The notes beneath the pieces were generated by a model. It did not search any database and was not told the origin of the DNA. It was given only the letters and a program-made list of their open reading frames with translations. This document shows positions 43,884 to 53,195 of a DNA stretch of 64,000 nt, piece by piece. Position 1 is the stretch's first letter, and each line of letters opens with the position of its first letter. Origin of the DNA: CAWDMN01 sp963803155 (GTDB taxonomy: Bacteria; Acidobacteriota; Terriglobia; Versatilivoradales; Versatilivoraceae); assembly GCA_963803155.1 (NCBI GenBank), contig CAWDMN010000046.1, positions 124,001 to 188,000 on the forward strand. The letters run 5' to 3'. A program made the translations under genes and the position numbers.

Positions 43884-46148
43884 TTACCGCGCAACTCTCG
43901 ACAAAGTCAGGCGAGTTAATGAATAGGGAGGCAACGTAATCTGCCCCTTCCCATTCCGCAGCTGAAGTCTGGAGGATTGAGGTGTGATCTTCTCCGGCTC
44001 TTCCATGGTGTTGCGGTCGTACATGGTTTTACCGGCCAAGGTTACGACGCTTGCCTCCGGCGCCGCCGGGAATTTCCCAAGGTCAAGATCGAGCGAAATT
44101 GGTCCCGTTTGGCTGCCCCGATGGATGAGCATGATGATCAACGCCGACTCATCATGGCTCAAGACCGCCATGGCATCCAAAAGGGGGATATTTTTCATGG
44201 GGGCGATTTGCCCGAACGTGTGCTCGGTCGAGTAAGTGCCACTCTGCATTTCGACCGCCACGCGTGTGCCGCCGGACAAGGCCCTTCCCATCCAATACCC
44301 GTAATAACAGGGATTCGCCCAGACCCGTTCTCTTCTCTTCTCCAATCCACCGCCATGATTTACCGTCGCCGAATGAGTGAACATCTCGACAAAATCACCC
44401 ATGCGGATGGACTCGTTGATAATAGTGGCATCATATAGTGCTTCAGAGATTGTGGTGGGAGTGGGCATGGTTCTGGGTGAAAGGGCACTTGGATTCCCCT
44501 CCTCGATCTTCCCCGAGAAACCGGCAAAAAGCTGGGTCTCGGTGATGGCCAGACGCGGATTTTGGACTCCGACAGCCAGGAGGCGCCGCCGCAGGTCGCG
44601 GTACTCTCTGCCCAGTTGTTGGTGCTGTCCCATGAAGGCATGGAACAACTCGTGCGGATTTGTCTTAGCAGTCACCGGTCCACCGGTCAATATGTGGTCT
44701 GTAACAATGCGCAAATTCGATCCCGCAGCCTCCACGAGAGCCATGTTCCAACTATTGTCCTGATAATCCCGCTGGCCGCAGGCCAACAACTGAATGGCGG
44801 GATCGGCTGCTTTCATCGCCTCGGCAAAGCGGGCAAAACGATCGACATAGCCCGCCGGAGTGGTCCAGCTAATCTGCCAGCGCCCCCAGACTTCATTGCC
44901 AACTTCCCAGTACTTGACGCCGTAAGGTTCAGGATGCCCATTGGCTGCGCGAAGACGCCCCATGGGCGTTTCCCCGGAGCCATTGCAGTATTCCACCCAG
45001 GCTGCTGCCTCTTCCGCCGTCCCATTGCCAGCATTGACGCAAATCATGGGTTCACATCCAATCGCTTTGCACAAGGCAATGAATTCATCCGTCCCGAAAA
45101 GGTTGTATTCAAGGGCTCCCCAGGCGGGATTGGGCCTGGTTGGACGCTGATCGACGGATCCAATCCCGTCACGCCAGTGATATCCGGAGACAAAGTTTCC
45201 GCCGGGCCAGCGCATCAGCGGCAGCTGGGCTTCTTGGTAAAAACGGATGATATCAGGATCCGCATAATTCACATGGTCATCCGGGTAGAGCAATATTCCG
45301 TCGATCAGAAGATGTGCAGAAGCGGAAGCGGTCACCATAAAAGCAAATAACGCATCGGCTTTTGAATATGAACCGGGAGGAATGTTGAGAGTCCCGGTCG
45401 AAGTCGACCACATTTTCTCAATCTCCAAATTCTGAGATGCCAGCGTTCCCTTTACCTGGCCTTTCGCATCAAGCGCGGCAATCGCCACCTCGATATTGGC
45501 TGTTGTCATGCTCCGGGAAATAATTCGAAATTGAAATTTTTGGGTCCGATGCAGCGGCAAATAGACAGGTTGATACAAGCCAAACCGCTTACCCGCTGGA
45601 ACATCGCGGATTTCGATCCGCTGCGCTCGTCCGCCATAAGGCCCAACGTCTGGACTAAGCAATATAGACTCCTTGGGTCCCAAGCGGCTCCAACCAAAGG
45701 CCGCGCCGTCCTTATAGTCCTCCAATAAAGCCTCGACTGCCGGTATTCCGAGCCGACGGGAGTGTTCTCTGATCTGCCGTGAAATTTTCTCCAGATCGGT
45801 CCCTTCCTTAAAACCGCCATCAATCAAGCTGTCGCCCGCGGAAAAATGCCATTTCTCCATCGTCGGATTGACCAGAATCTGCGCATCAATCCCGTTGTAG
45901 ATATTCTGTCCGAGATGCTCAGTAAACTTGCCGTACAACAAGGGATTCACGGGATGCGGAGACCGCGAATCCAAGTCAACTTTCAGGATCGCCTTGGAGG
46001 AATTGTTGGAAGGGCTATGGCGAAAAAGTTGGATCTCGCCGGCCATGCCAAGCCTTGGCGCCATGCTTATGGACAACATGAGAAGAATTAAAAACCAGCA
46101 ATCACGAGAAAGCGTTACCGAAATTGATTGATTTCTGGGCAGACTCAT
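43884..46148 (-). CDS. Secreted GH51 alpha-L-arabinofuranosidase
   Basis: It removes arabinose from arabinan and arabinoxylan outside the cytoplasm. ATG at 46148 has AAAGGAA just upstream and gives a long signal region (to about residue 37). The order is a jelly-roll-like N-terminal part, then the (beta/alpha)8 domain with KYWEVGNEVWG (acid/base Glu in GNE) and LAITETQLFAG (nucleophile Glu). A C-terminal beta domain (MYDRNTMEEPEKITPQ to end) follows. At about 754 residues it is longer than the typical intracellular GH51, which fits the exported forms with an extra N-terminal domain. Confidence 0.92.
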   Translation of the reverse strand: MSLPRNQSISVTLSRDCWFLILLMLSISMAPRLGMAGEIQLFRHSPSNNSSKAILKVDLDSRSPHPVNPLLYGKFTEHLGQNIYNGIDAQILVNPTMEKWHFSAGDSLIDGGFKEGTDLEKISRQIREHSRRLGIPAVEALLEDYKDGAAFGWSRLGPKESILLSPDVGPYGGRAQRIEIRDVPAGKRFGLYQPVYLPLHRTQKFQFRIISRSMTTANIEVAIAALDAKGQVKGTLASQNLEIEKMWSTSTGTLNIPPGSYSKADALFAFMVTASASAHLLIDGILLYPDDHVNYADPDIIRFYQEAQLPLMRWPGGNFVSGYHWRDGIGSVDQRPTRPNPAWGALEYNLFGTDEFIALCKAIGCEPMICVNAGNGTAEEAAAWVEYCNGSGETPMGRLRAANGHPEPYGVKYWEVGNEVWGRWQISWTTPAGYVDRFARFAEAMKAADPAIQLLACGQRDYQDNSWNMALVEAAGSNLRIVTDHILTGGPVTAKTNPHELFHAFMGQHQQLGREYRDLRRRLLAVGVQNPRLAITETQLFAGFSGKIEEGNPSALSPRTMPTPTTISEALYDATIINESIRMGDFVEMFTHSATVNHGGGLEKRRERVWANPCYYGYWMGRALSGGTRVAVEMQSGTYSTEHTFGQIAPMKNIPLLDAMAVLSHDESALIIMLIHRGSQTGPISLDLDLGKFPAAPEASVVTLAGKTMYDRNTMEEPEKITPQSSRLQLRNGKGQITLPPYSLTRLTLSRVAR

Positions 46149-46689
46149 TTTGAATTCCTTTCGGGATGATCGTCGAAACGTATTGGCCAAAACCAACATA
46201 GTTGTTCCTTCCATTCTGGCGAGGTCCGATTAATTTCCTTGAAAATCTCTGACATACGGTGGCCAACGGTAGCATGCTTGAGTGATCACAGTCACCACCG
46301 AATATGTCGAAGGAGCACCACCACATAGAGGGACTCTTCGACAAATCGCCCTTTGATGGACGAACCGTCCATGCCGCATGGGAGCTCAAATGACATCGCC
46401 TCCGGGGCTCACGGGGTGAGGGAGGTCGCGCGCTCTTCCTCCAGCCGCAATGTGCATGATTTTGGCAAAAAGATAAGATTGCTCTCATAAGCGGCTTCCC
46501 ATGCATATTGAGTATCCGCCACAAAAACCGCTGGATGGAATTCCTTTTGGCGGTGTCCTCATTTTGCAGCTCCGAAGAATTTGCGGGCAAAAAAAGCGCG
46601 ACTAAAAGAAAAAACTGCGATCTTCCGCTATGTTTGGGCGTCTTGGTTTGAGATTGGGTTTGTGAATCGATAAAATTGGACTCATAAAG
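46149..46689. other. Region upstream of GH51, nothing recognised
   Basis: No gene, although long open frames exist by chance on the minus strand. The promoter for the GH51 gene must be here but no clear boxes were assigned. Confidence 0.4.
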
Positions 46690-47150
46690 TGCATTATATT
46701 CAAATGGCTCGAAATTGAAAATCATATCAAGGACGATTCGCCATTGGCCAATGAAGTGGACAATTTCACGGTCATGGAACATCGGACTGCGCACATGTCA
46801 AACGTCATTTGTGGAGGAATCCAACGTTTGCGGAAATCGCATGGGCGGCAAGGCAAAAATGACCACCATAAGAAGCCCCCATTCATCCCCGGGAAAGACA
46901 AGCCCCGCAGTTTGTCATGACATTTCTCCGGCGTCACGAGGCCGCGCAAAGCAGAGCGGCAGACCGATCGCCAACATGCCATATATACCGAACAAAGCAG
47001 TATGCCCATGGTTTATAGTCAAGTAAATGGAATGTCCGTGGCATTTGACCGCCGGTTGGCGATTATAAATCTAAAAACTCCGGCACCCAGAAATGCCCAT
47101 ATCGAAGATGCGCCAAAGAACGTCTTCGGCCAGCCGCCGCAGGGATATTT
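46690..47150 (-). pseudogene. norB: Degraded norB (quinol/cytochrome c nitric oxide reductase large subunit), C-terminal part
   Basis: Reading the minus strand across several frames gives the order of NorB C-terminal helices. GASSIWAFLGAGVFRF is followed by YLTINHGHTALFGIYGMLAI (heme-ligand His region of NorB, NHGHxALFG). Then come GLVTPEKCHDKLRGLSF and LLMVVIFALPP, and finally VRSPMFHDREIVHFIGQWR with IVLDMIF. Stops and frameshifts break it at least three times, so it is not functional. The N-terminal half is not recognisable in the window. It lies between GH51 and the small ORF at 47369. Confidence 0.72.
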
Positions 47151-47368
47151 CGGGTGGGTGACGGGAGAATACTGTAAATCCGATGCACCTTGTTTTTAGA
47201 TTCTTCTTGTTGCTTCTGGAGTGTTATGTTAATTTTCAATCAATAGTCGCCCTCTATATCCCTGAGATACGAGCTTCAGGAAAAGAGGAACATTTTGGAT
47301 GATGAACCTGTGAGCGGATGATCCTTTCTCGCTTTTGGGGAAGATTCTCTTTGTATTTGCATTAAACA

Positions 47369-47737
47369 TCAATTGCCCCTAAGATAATACACATCTCGTT
47401 GCCACCGAATCAGAAACAGATGAAGAGTTGTGTGTGTGATCTTCAGGAGATGGCTAATTTGTTCAGGTGAGAGAATTTGTGGGGCATGAATTGCGCCAGG
47501 ATGAATATGGAAATCGCTCCCGCATGTTTCCACGTCTATTGGTGCGAGAACATCCGCAAATATTATTAAGCTCATTTCTCTGTCGCTCTTCATGATCATG
47601 AGCTCGAGCACAGAGCGACTTTTTGCAGGACCCATGTAGGCCATAAGCACTCGTTCTGAAAAACCATATTTTTTAACGGAACGGGAAAAACCGGGACAAA
47701 ACCGGTCAACCAATTCAAATAAAAACTGGTGTATCAT
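47369..47737 (-). CDS. Hypothetical protein, low confidence
   Basis: This frame of about 122 residues diverges from the Hfq-like gene and overlaps its first codon. The composition is protein-like (SVLELMIMKSDREMSLIIFA, then HLLKITHTTLHLFLIRWQRD), but I recognise no family. No ribosome site is evident ahead of the ATG at 47737. It may be a chance frame or a poorly conserved gene. Confidence 0.35.
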   Translation of the reverse strand: MIHQFLFELVDRFCPGFSRSVKKYGFSERVLMAYMGPAKSRSVLELMIMKSDREMSLIIFADVLAPIDVETCGSDFHIHPGAIHAPQILSPEQISHLLKITHTTLHLFLIRWQRDVYYLRGN

Positions 47738-48074
47738 GAGAAACAATTATGAGGGAGATTACCTCACCAATCGCAAGCTGATTCGTCCCTCCTTGGCGGA
47801 TTTAAAAGACAAAATGACCATCCGGGCTCAAAAGAAAAAGCCGGCCCCGCAAGAGCAGACCAATGCGGAAAGTTTCTATTATCTAAAGCAAATGCAGAAC
47901 CGCACGCCGATGGTGGTGATTTTGCACGATGGGCAGGAATTGCGCGGGATTATCGAATGGTATGATAAAACTTGCATCAAGGTCAACCGGGTTGCCGATC
48001 CAAACCTGATGGTTTTTAAACATGCCATCCGCTATATGTACAAACAAGATGAAGACAAATCCAACGATGAGTAG
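47736..48074 (+). CDS. hfq: Hfq-like Sm-fold RNA chaperone
   Basis: This is an RNA-binding hexameric protein of 112 residues. The Sm domain spans about residues 47-105: FYYLKQMQNRTPMVVILHDG (Sm1), then GIIEWYDKTCIKV, and the Sm2 motif FKHAI (in Hfq, YKHAI). A basic N-terminal extension of about 46 residues (KLIRPSLADLKDKMTIRAQK) and an acidic short tail are not found in the enteric protein. Such long N-termini are known in Hfq relatives of some lineages. It acts in small-RNA and mRNA regulation. No miaA or hflX is adjacent, unlike the usual Hfq context. Confidence 0.8.
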   Translation: MRNNYEGDYLTNRKLIRPSLADLKDKMTIRAQKKKPAPQEQTNAESFYYLKQMQNRTPMVVILHDGQELRGIIEWYDKTCIKVNRVADPNLMVFKHAIRYMYKQDEDKSNDE

Positions 48075-48364
48075 ACATCCGCAAGTTTCAATTCGCAAAG
48101 AATTTTTTGGTGGCCCATTCCCCAAAAGCATGAATTGAGCTTGGGAGAGCTTCCGCGAGAACTCGGCCCGCTTTTAGGAAATCTTAGATGTGGATATTTG
48201 AAGATTAGCTCCAAATCATGGAAATTTTGATATATCCTAAATTTATATGGGACGGGCGGATGTTACTTAATTCGCCATCCGCGGACCCCCAAAAAAAGCC
48301 CCAAGCATGCTCCTGAAATGCTGGCTTGCCAAACCGGCATAAGACGGCATGAAAATTCCCCGAG

Positions 48365-49501
48365 ATGATCCAACCTGAGATAAGACATTCTTTTCCAAAA
48401 TCGAGCCAGAATATTTTTTACGTTTTTTTGATATGCCTTGGACTCTTGGCGGGATGTACTGACCGGCCCGATCTCCCTCTGGTCCAATACACCTATCACG
48501 CCTTTATTTCAAACCGTGGATCGGGAACGGTCTCCGTCATTGATTTAAATAAATTCACGACAGTCAAAACCCTCAAAGCGGGAAAAATTCCTGGCCCTAT
48601 CGCCGCGAATCCCAAACTTGAACAGGTGTGGTTTGGAAATTTGGAGTCGCATTCCGTTTCCGTTGTGGATTCCAAATCCTTGAACATCATAAGAACCATT
48701 CTCGTGGGCAGAACCCCGGTGGATATTCAGTTTTCGGCGGATGGCCAAACTGCTTATGTAGTCTGCCAAGGTTCCAACGCTATTTATCTGGTGGATTGCG
48801 CTCAATACGCCGTCAGGGGAAATATCTCGACGGGCCGCGGTCCCTGCAATATCCGGCTGGCGAATGGCGACCGACAACTCTGGGTTTCCCACTATGTGGA
48901 CAATACCGTGGGGATGATCGATTTGAATTCGGGAAAAATGGAGATTATTTTGCCGGTGGCGGCTGGTCCTTCTTCACTGGTGGTCCTTCCCGACCAATCG
49001 AAGCTCTTCGTTAGCTGCGCCGGAAGCAGTCAAGTCTGGGCGATTGACCTAAAAACCCGGCAGTTGATCAATCCGATTCCTGTCGGGCAGACCCCCATGC
49101 AAATGGTATTAAAACCTGACGGAGGGGAAATTTATGTTAGTAGTTTCGATACCGATTCCGTCCAGATCATCAACACCAATACCAATGCTCCAAATGGCAT
49201 TTTTCAAGTGGGTAAGAACCCCATATGCGGAGTGATGTCCAAAGACATGCAACGGCTGTATGTGGCCAATTATGGATCTAACAGCGTCGCGATTCTTGAT
49301 CCCGCCAATCGCCAGGTACTCGATTCGATATTGGTGGGTATGCAACCTTCCGCGCTTTACCTCACCCCGGATGACATTTATCTACTCGTCTTAAACTCCA
49401 AGTCCAATGACCTTTGGATCTTCCTGGCCACTCCAGCCTCAGCCAACCTCTATGCAATTATCAATGTGGGCCAGGATCCCTTCGCTCTCGCGATTAAATA
49501 A
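48365..49501 (+). CDS. YncE-like beta-propeller lipoprotein
   Basis: The lipoprotein signal ends at the Cys in LLAGC (about residue 31), followed by TDRPDLPLVQYTYHAFISNRG. Seven or eight repeats of about 40 residues follow, each with the pattern 'N.GSGTVSVIDL...V..I.VG..P..' (SNRGSGTVSVIDL, SHYVDNTVGMIDL, ANYGSNSVAILDP). That makes a YVTN/YncE-type beta-propeller. The function is probably surface or periplasmic protein binding. Length is 378 residues. It stands alone. Confidence 0.87.
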   Translation: MIQPEIRHSFPKSSQNIFYVFLICLGLLAGCTDRPDLPLVQYTYHAFISNRGSGTVSVIDLNKFTTVKTLKAGKIPGPIAANPKLEQVWFGNLESHSVSVVDSKSLNIIRTILVGRTPVDIQFSADGQTAYVVCQGSNAIYLVDCAQYAVRGNISTGRGPCNIRLANGDRQLWVSHYVDNTVGMIDLNSGKMEIILPVAAGPSSLVVLPDQSKLFVSCAGSSQVWAIDLKTRQLINPIPVGQTPMQMVLKPDGGEIYVSSFDTDSVQIINTNTNAPNGIFQVGKNPICGVMSKDMQRLYVANYGSNSVAILDPANRQVLDSILVGMQPSALYLTPDDIYLLVLNSKSNDLWIFLATPASANLYAIINVGQDPFALAIK

Positions 49502-49534
49502 GGTGTTGAGGTTGAATTTCCAGGGCCTCCGGAA

Positions 49535-49604
49535 AGGGGTAAGCGTCCATTTTTCATCACGGCCCCTCTCTAGAATGTGGAGATAAATGGACGCTTGCCC
49601 CTTA
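49535..49604. repeat. Long inverted repeat, probable end of a decayed insertion sequence
   Basis: GGGGTAAGCGTCCATTT near 49535-49551 pairs with AAATGGACGCTTGCCCC at about 49588-49604, one mismatch, with about 36 bases between. It sits 3' of the decayed transposase below, so it is likely an IS terminus that has been re-read as a hairpin. It could also terminate the upstream beta-propeller gene. Confidence 0.6.
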
Positions 49605-49795
49605 TGCAATTTGGCAATAGTAATTAATGAGAATTCCGCTCAGATGGTTTCGGCATTTGACCATTCCGATAGCACGCCCAACTTCCTGACCAGTTTTGAT
49701 TAAAAGATTTTCCAACCCTTGATGATTTCGCTCTTCATGATAATGGCAAATGTCCTCGCGAAGAGATATCGTGCACTTTCTGTTGGCGTACGCAT
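49602..49795 (-). pseudogene. Remnant of an integrase-core transposase, C-terminal end
   Basis: The minus strand reads CHYHEERNHQGLENLLIKTG, then QEVGRAIGMVKCRNHLSGI and LINYYCQIA, stop at 49602. This is the C-terminal pattern of rve/integrase-core transposases (HYHxERNHQGLxN ... CRxxLGGxLxYYY). Upstream sequence (to about 50000) is too decayed to read. It marks an older IS insertion. Confidence 0.62.
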
Positions 49796-50663
49796 GCTCA
49801 CCAGAAACTCACCCAGCGGCTGATGCCCGAACACTCGCTTCAGGCATATCGCCCGGCAGGTAAACGCTCGAATTTATACGGCCTGTCCGGACTTCGACCA
49901 GTATCGTAATTAAGACATAGACGATGCCAATTTCAATAAGGCCATTGACTGGGCGACTAACGCCGCATGAATTGCTTCTCATCAACTATTTGTCCCTGGA
50001 TCCTCTGTTTATCGCTCCCCCAAGCCTAGTTAGCTTTTATATCAGGCGTTCTGGATTCCGCACCGATTAGCGAAATAATCCCTCCTAATAATTCCTTTTA
50101 GAATTCCCAAAATCGTTCCCGCATCAAATCAGTCCTCGCGCCCGGCTTTTTTCGAAGTGCTGGATTACAGGATTCTCGACCCGGCGCCGGGATTGATAGA
50201 ACTCAAGGTCTTATCCAATGCCGCGAATGTTTGGGCGGAATACCACGGTATTATTTTCGAGAAGCTGCATAAAAAAGCTATACTCCATACGGTGCTTTTT
50301 CAGGGAGGAGTTTGCATAAAAGGCTTTTGTCGCCAAAAAAGTTATGCCAACATAACTGGGTAAGCCCATCAGTCCCGTTCAAAAATCGCTATCCGAATTG
50401 CTCCTCCAAATCTGTAATTGCTATGAGTGGTCCTCATTTGAATTTTGTACGCTGTTGGATTGCCCAAGGAATGAGCGGAAACCGTGTGCGAGGCGAACCG
50501 CCGCGATTTTGACTTGCGTGATCTAGGCGAAAAGTTGTTAACTGTTCGGGTATGATCACAGTCACAACTTTTACGGGGTTCAATGAATGAACTAAAAGAG
50601 AGAGAACGGTCTGTAGTGAAACTCAAAGCTGAAAACAATCCAATCCATTATGAAAGGACAAAC
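49796..50663. other. Non-coding stretch upstream of the oxidoreductase
   Basis: No gene or family match. A 68-residue frame at 50157-50363 has no ribosome site and no known motif, so it is left out. The region is AT-richer than the oxidoreductase gene after it and may hold further transposon debris. Confidence 0.45.
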
Positions 50664-52112
50664 ATGAAAGCACAGAACCTGGGGAGTTGCCTGGCTAACT
50701 TGGGGACGCCGGACATGAACAATCCCCTTTCTTCGGTTTTTTCCCGTCGTGACTTGTTGAAGACCACCGGCCGACTGGCGGCTGCCTCCGCCCTGGCCGG
50801 TGTGGCGCTGCCCTCGGTCCACGCCGCGGGTAGCGATCTGATCCAGCTGGCCCTCGTAGGCTGTGGCGGCCGGGGCACCGGTGCCGCGATCGACGCGTTG
50901 TCCACCCAAAGCGGTCCGATTAAACTCGTCGCCTTGGCCGATGTGTTTGCCGAGCGGCTCGCAAGCAGTGTGGGCAGCCTGAAGGAGCAGCGAAAGCTCA
51001 GCACCAAGGTGGACGTGCCGGCCGACCGCCAATTCATCGGATTCGACGCCTACAAGAAGGCGATGGATTGCCTGAAAGCGGGCGACGTGGTCATTTTCGC
51101 CACCCCGCCCGCTTTCCGCTGGGTTCACTTCACCTATGCGATTGAGAAGGGGCTGAACGTCTTCATGGAGAAGCCGGTGACCGTAGATGGTCCCACCTCG
51201 AAGCGCATGTTCGGGCTGGCTGAAGCCGCGGCGAAGAAGAACCTCAAGGTGGGCGTGGGCCTGATGTCCCGCCATAGCCGTCCGATGGAGGAACTGGCCA
51301 AACGCGTGCAGGACGGTGAGATCGGAGACATCATTCTCGAACGGGGCTATCGCATGCACGGACCGCTCGGTTACTTCGAGTCATTGCCCAAGCCTGCGGG
51401 AATCAGCGAACTCCTTTACCAGGTCCAGCGTTTCCACAGTTTCATCTGGGCCAGCGGCGGGAACTATAGCGATTTTTACATCCACGGGATCGATCATCTG
51501 AGTTGGATGAAAAACGCCTGGCCGGTCAAGGCCCAGGCGCTGGGCGGTCGCCACTACCGCCAGAGTCCTGAGGGGATCACGTACGTGGACCAGAACCTCG
51601 ACACCTACTCGGTGGAATATACCTATGCCGATGGGACCAAGTTCTTTTACGATGGCCGCTGCATGACGGGCTGCGAAAATTTCTATGCAAGTTATCTCCA
51701 TGGCAGCAAGGGTTCGGCAATCGTTTCCAAGACCGGCGACATCGGGATGCCCTCCAGCCTTTACAAGAGCCAGAGCCTGAAACGCGCGGACCTGATCTGG
51801 GAGTCTAAAGTCAAGCCAGGTGAGGAAAATCCCTATCAGAATGAATGGAACGACCTGATCGACGCCATCCGCAATGGCAAGCCGTACAACGAAGTGAAAC
51901 GCGGCGTCGAAACCAGCCTGGTGACATCCATGGGACGCATGGCCGCTCATACCGGAAAGGAGATTACCTTCGAGCAAATGCTCAACTGTGAGCACGAAAT
52001 GGCCCCGGGCTTAGACCAGTTGACGATGGATTCGCCGGCGCCATTGAAGGCCAGCCCCGATGGAAGATATCCCGTCCCGCAGCCGGGTATCGTCAAGGAC
52101 CGTGAATACTGA
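50664..52112 (+). CDS. Tat-exported Gfo/Idh/MocA-family oxidoreductase
   Basis: This is an NAD(P)-dependent sugar dehydrogenase-type protein. ATG at 50664 has AAAGGAC ahead. A twin-arginine signal (SRRDLLKTTGRLAAASALAG) precedes the mature part. The Rossmann fold has ALVGCGGRGTGAAID. The catalytic-region EKPVTVDGP is conserved, and the C-terminal domain contains SFIWASGGNYSDFYIHGIDH. Codons are richer in G/C at third positions than in nearby genes, which could mean transfer. Substrate and pathway are unknown; exported members act on sugars in the periplasm. Confidence 0.9.
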   Translation: MKAQNLGSCLANLGTPDMNNPLSSVFSRRDLLKTTGRLAAASALAGVALPSVHAAGSDLIQLALVGCGGRGTGAAIDALSTQSGPIKLVALADVFAERLASSVGSLKEQRKLSTKVDVPADRQFIGFDAYKKAMDCLKAGDVVIFATPPAFRWVHFTYAIEKGLNVFMEKPVTVDGPTSKRMFGLAEAAAKKNLKVGVGLMSRHSRPMEELAKRVQDGEIGDIILERGYRMHGPLGYFESLPKPAGISELLYQVQRFHSFIWASGGNYSDFYIHGIDHLSWMKNAWPVKAQALGGRHYRQSPEGITYVDQNLDTYSVEYTYADGTKFFYDGRCMTGCENFYASYLHGSKGSAIVSKTGDIGMPSSLYKSQSLKRADLIWESKVKPGEENPYQNEWNDLIDAIRNGKPYNEVKRGVETSLVTSMGRMAAHTGKEITFEQMLNCEHEMAPGLDQLTMDSPAPLKASPDGRYPVPQPGIVKDREY

Positions 52113-52639
52113 GCATCGGATGAGCTAACCACTCTGCCTGACCGAAAAACCTGGCAGCCTTGGATTTCTAACAATTTAAGTAACCGTTCAGGGGGAATCC
52201 TTCGGGTGCAGTTCCCCCCCCTGAACGATTGCCAACTGAGAAGAGTTGTGAGCTTTATCCGGCTCTTGCTTGTGCTTCGCCAAAACTAGATTTGCATGAA
52301 AATATTGTGTTTGCCCTTTGGCATTTAGCGGCAATGCAATTTAATTTTATGTCAAGATGGAGTTTTGGCGAGGGACAGGGGATTCATTGACGCTTACGGA
52401 GAGAGCAAATAGATCCACCCGGCATTTCTCGATCTCGATCCCGCCTGGCCTAGCAGTGGGTCATCCGATGCTTCGCACGACTCTCCGCCCTGCCTTGCAA
52501 GCCGCATTGCCTGTGCGAACGCGCGCGGCGTGACTTCGTCACACACACGCCGTTTCGCCTTTTTGCTTCGGCGATTCCTCAAAGGTTTCCAACAGGCAAT
52601 TTTATTACGAAGCCTAACCGGTAAAAATGGAGGCACCCT
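52113..52639. other. Intergenic region with hairpin after the oxidoreductase
   Basis: At about 52185-52227 CGTTCAGGGGGAA pairs with TTCCCCC...CTGAACG around 14 bases, a good stem without T-run, probably a terminator. From about 52430 to 52560 the sequence is GC-rich, with short foldbacks (GGCGTGACTTCGTCACACAC). No gene was recognised. Confidence 0.55.
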
Positions 52640-53095
52640 TCAGGGTGTTTTTGAATTGATTTTGTCCTTGATTACTTCCTCAATTTTGATCCGCGTGATA
52701 TGCCAGTGGGAATCATGCCAAAGTACTTTTCCGCGATGGATCAAAATCAATTGAGGAGACTCGTGTTTGATCCCCAGCCGATTGGCAATTTCCAATGAAA
52801 CGGGCCGTTCTTCAATGACGCGAACCATCGCAAATTCGAAACCATTTGGTTTAGTATTCACGAAACTCTGAAACTCACTGAAGGCTTTGGCACTGATGGG
52901 GCAGCTCGTGCTGTGCTTGAAGAGGAATAGAGGCATTTCTTGAGACTGCAGCAGGATCCTTTCAAAATCACCATTGGATTTAAGTAAAACGATATCCCCC
53001 ATTTTTTGTTCCCTTCCACAGGCCGGCAAAGACAGTAGAAACAGAAAAATGAAAACCGGCCTCACCCAAACAATTTTCAACCTATTCATCGCCAC
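52640..53095 (-). CDS. YtxJ-like bacilliredoxin-domain protein with lipoprotein-like signal
   Basis: This protein of about 151 residues has a thioredoxin-like YtxJ/DUF2847 domain: FKHSTSCPISAKAFSEF with its single Cys, then RVIEERPVSLEIANRLGIKH, ESPQLILIHRGKVLWHDSHW. YtxJ relatives are monothiol redox proteins linked to bacillithiol. Here an N-terminal hydrophobic segment ends in LPACG, suggesting export as a lipoprotein; the lipobox is imperfect. Export is unusual for this family, so its redox partner is unknown. It is 44 bases from the dispersed repeats that separate it from the TPR gene. Confidence 0.85.
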   Translation of the reverse strand: MAMNRLKIVWVRPVFIFLFLLSLPACGREQKMGDIVLLKSNGDFERILLQSQEMPLFLFKHSTSCPISAKAFSEFQSFVNTKPNGFEFAMVRVIEERPVSLEIANRLGIKHESPQLILIHRGKVLWHDSHWHITRIKIEEVIKDKINSKTP

Positions 53096-53195
53096 TCACC
53101 CCCACCAAGAAAATGCAGGGTTGAACAGATTCGACAAAGAAAACCTTTTTTGATTTTCCCCAAAAGTCAGGTGTGATTCCCACCAGCTTCTTTGA

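Noticed and set aside
46102..46794. 230-residue open frame overlapping the GH51 start
   Set aside because: It overlaps the GH51 signal region in another frame, has no ribosome site and includes part of the norB remnant in the wrong frame; no family pattern.
50157..50363. 68-residue open frame in the transposon debris
   Set aside because: No ribosome site, no motif and no neighbour that would support it.
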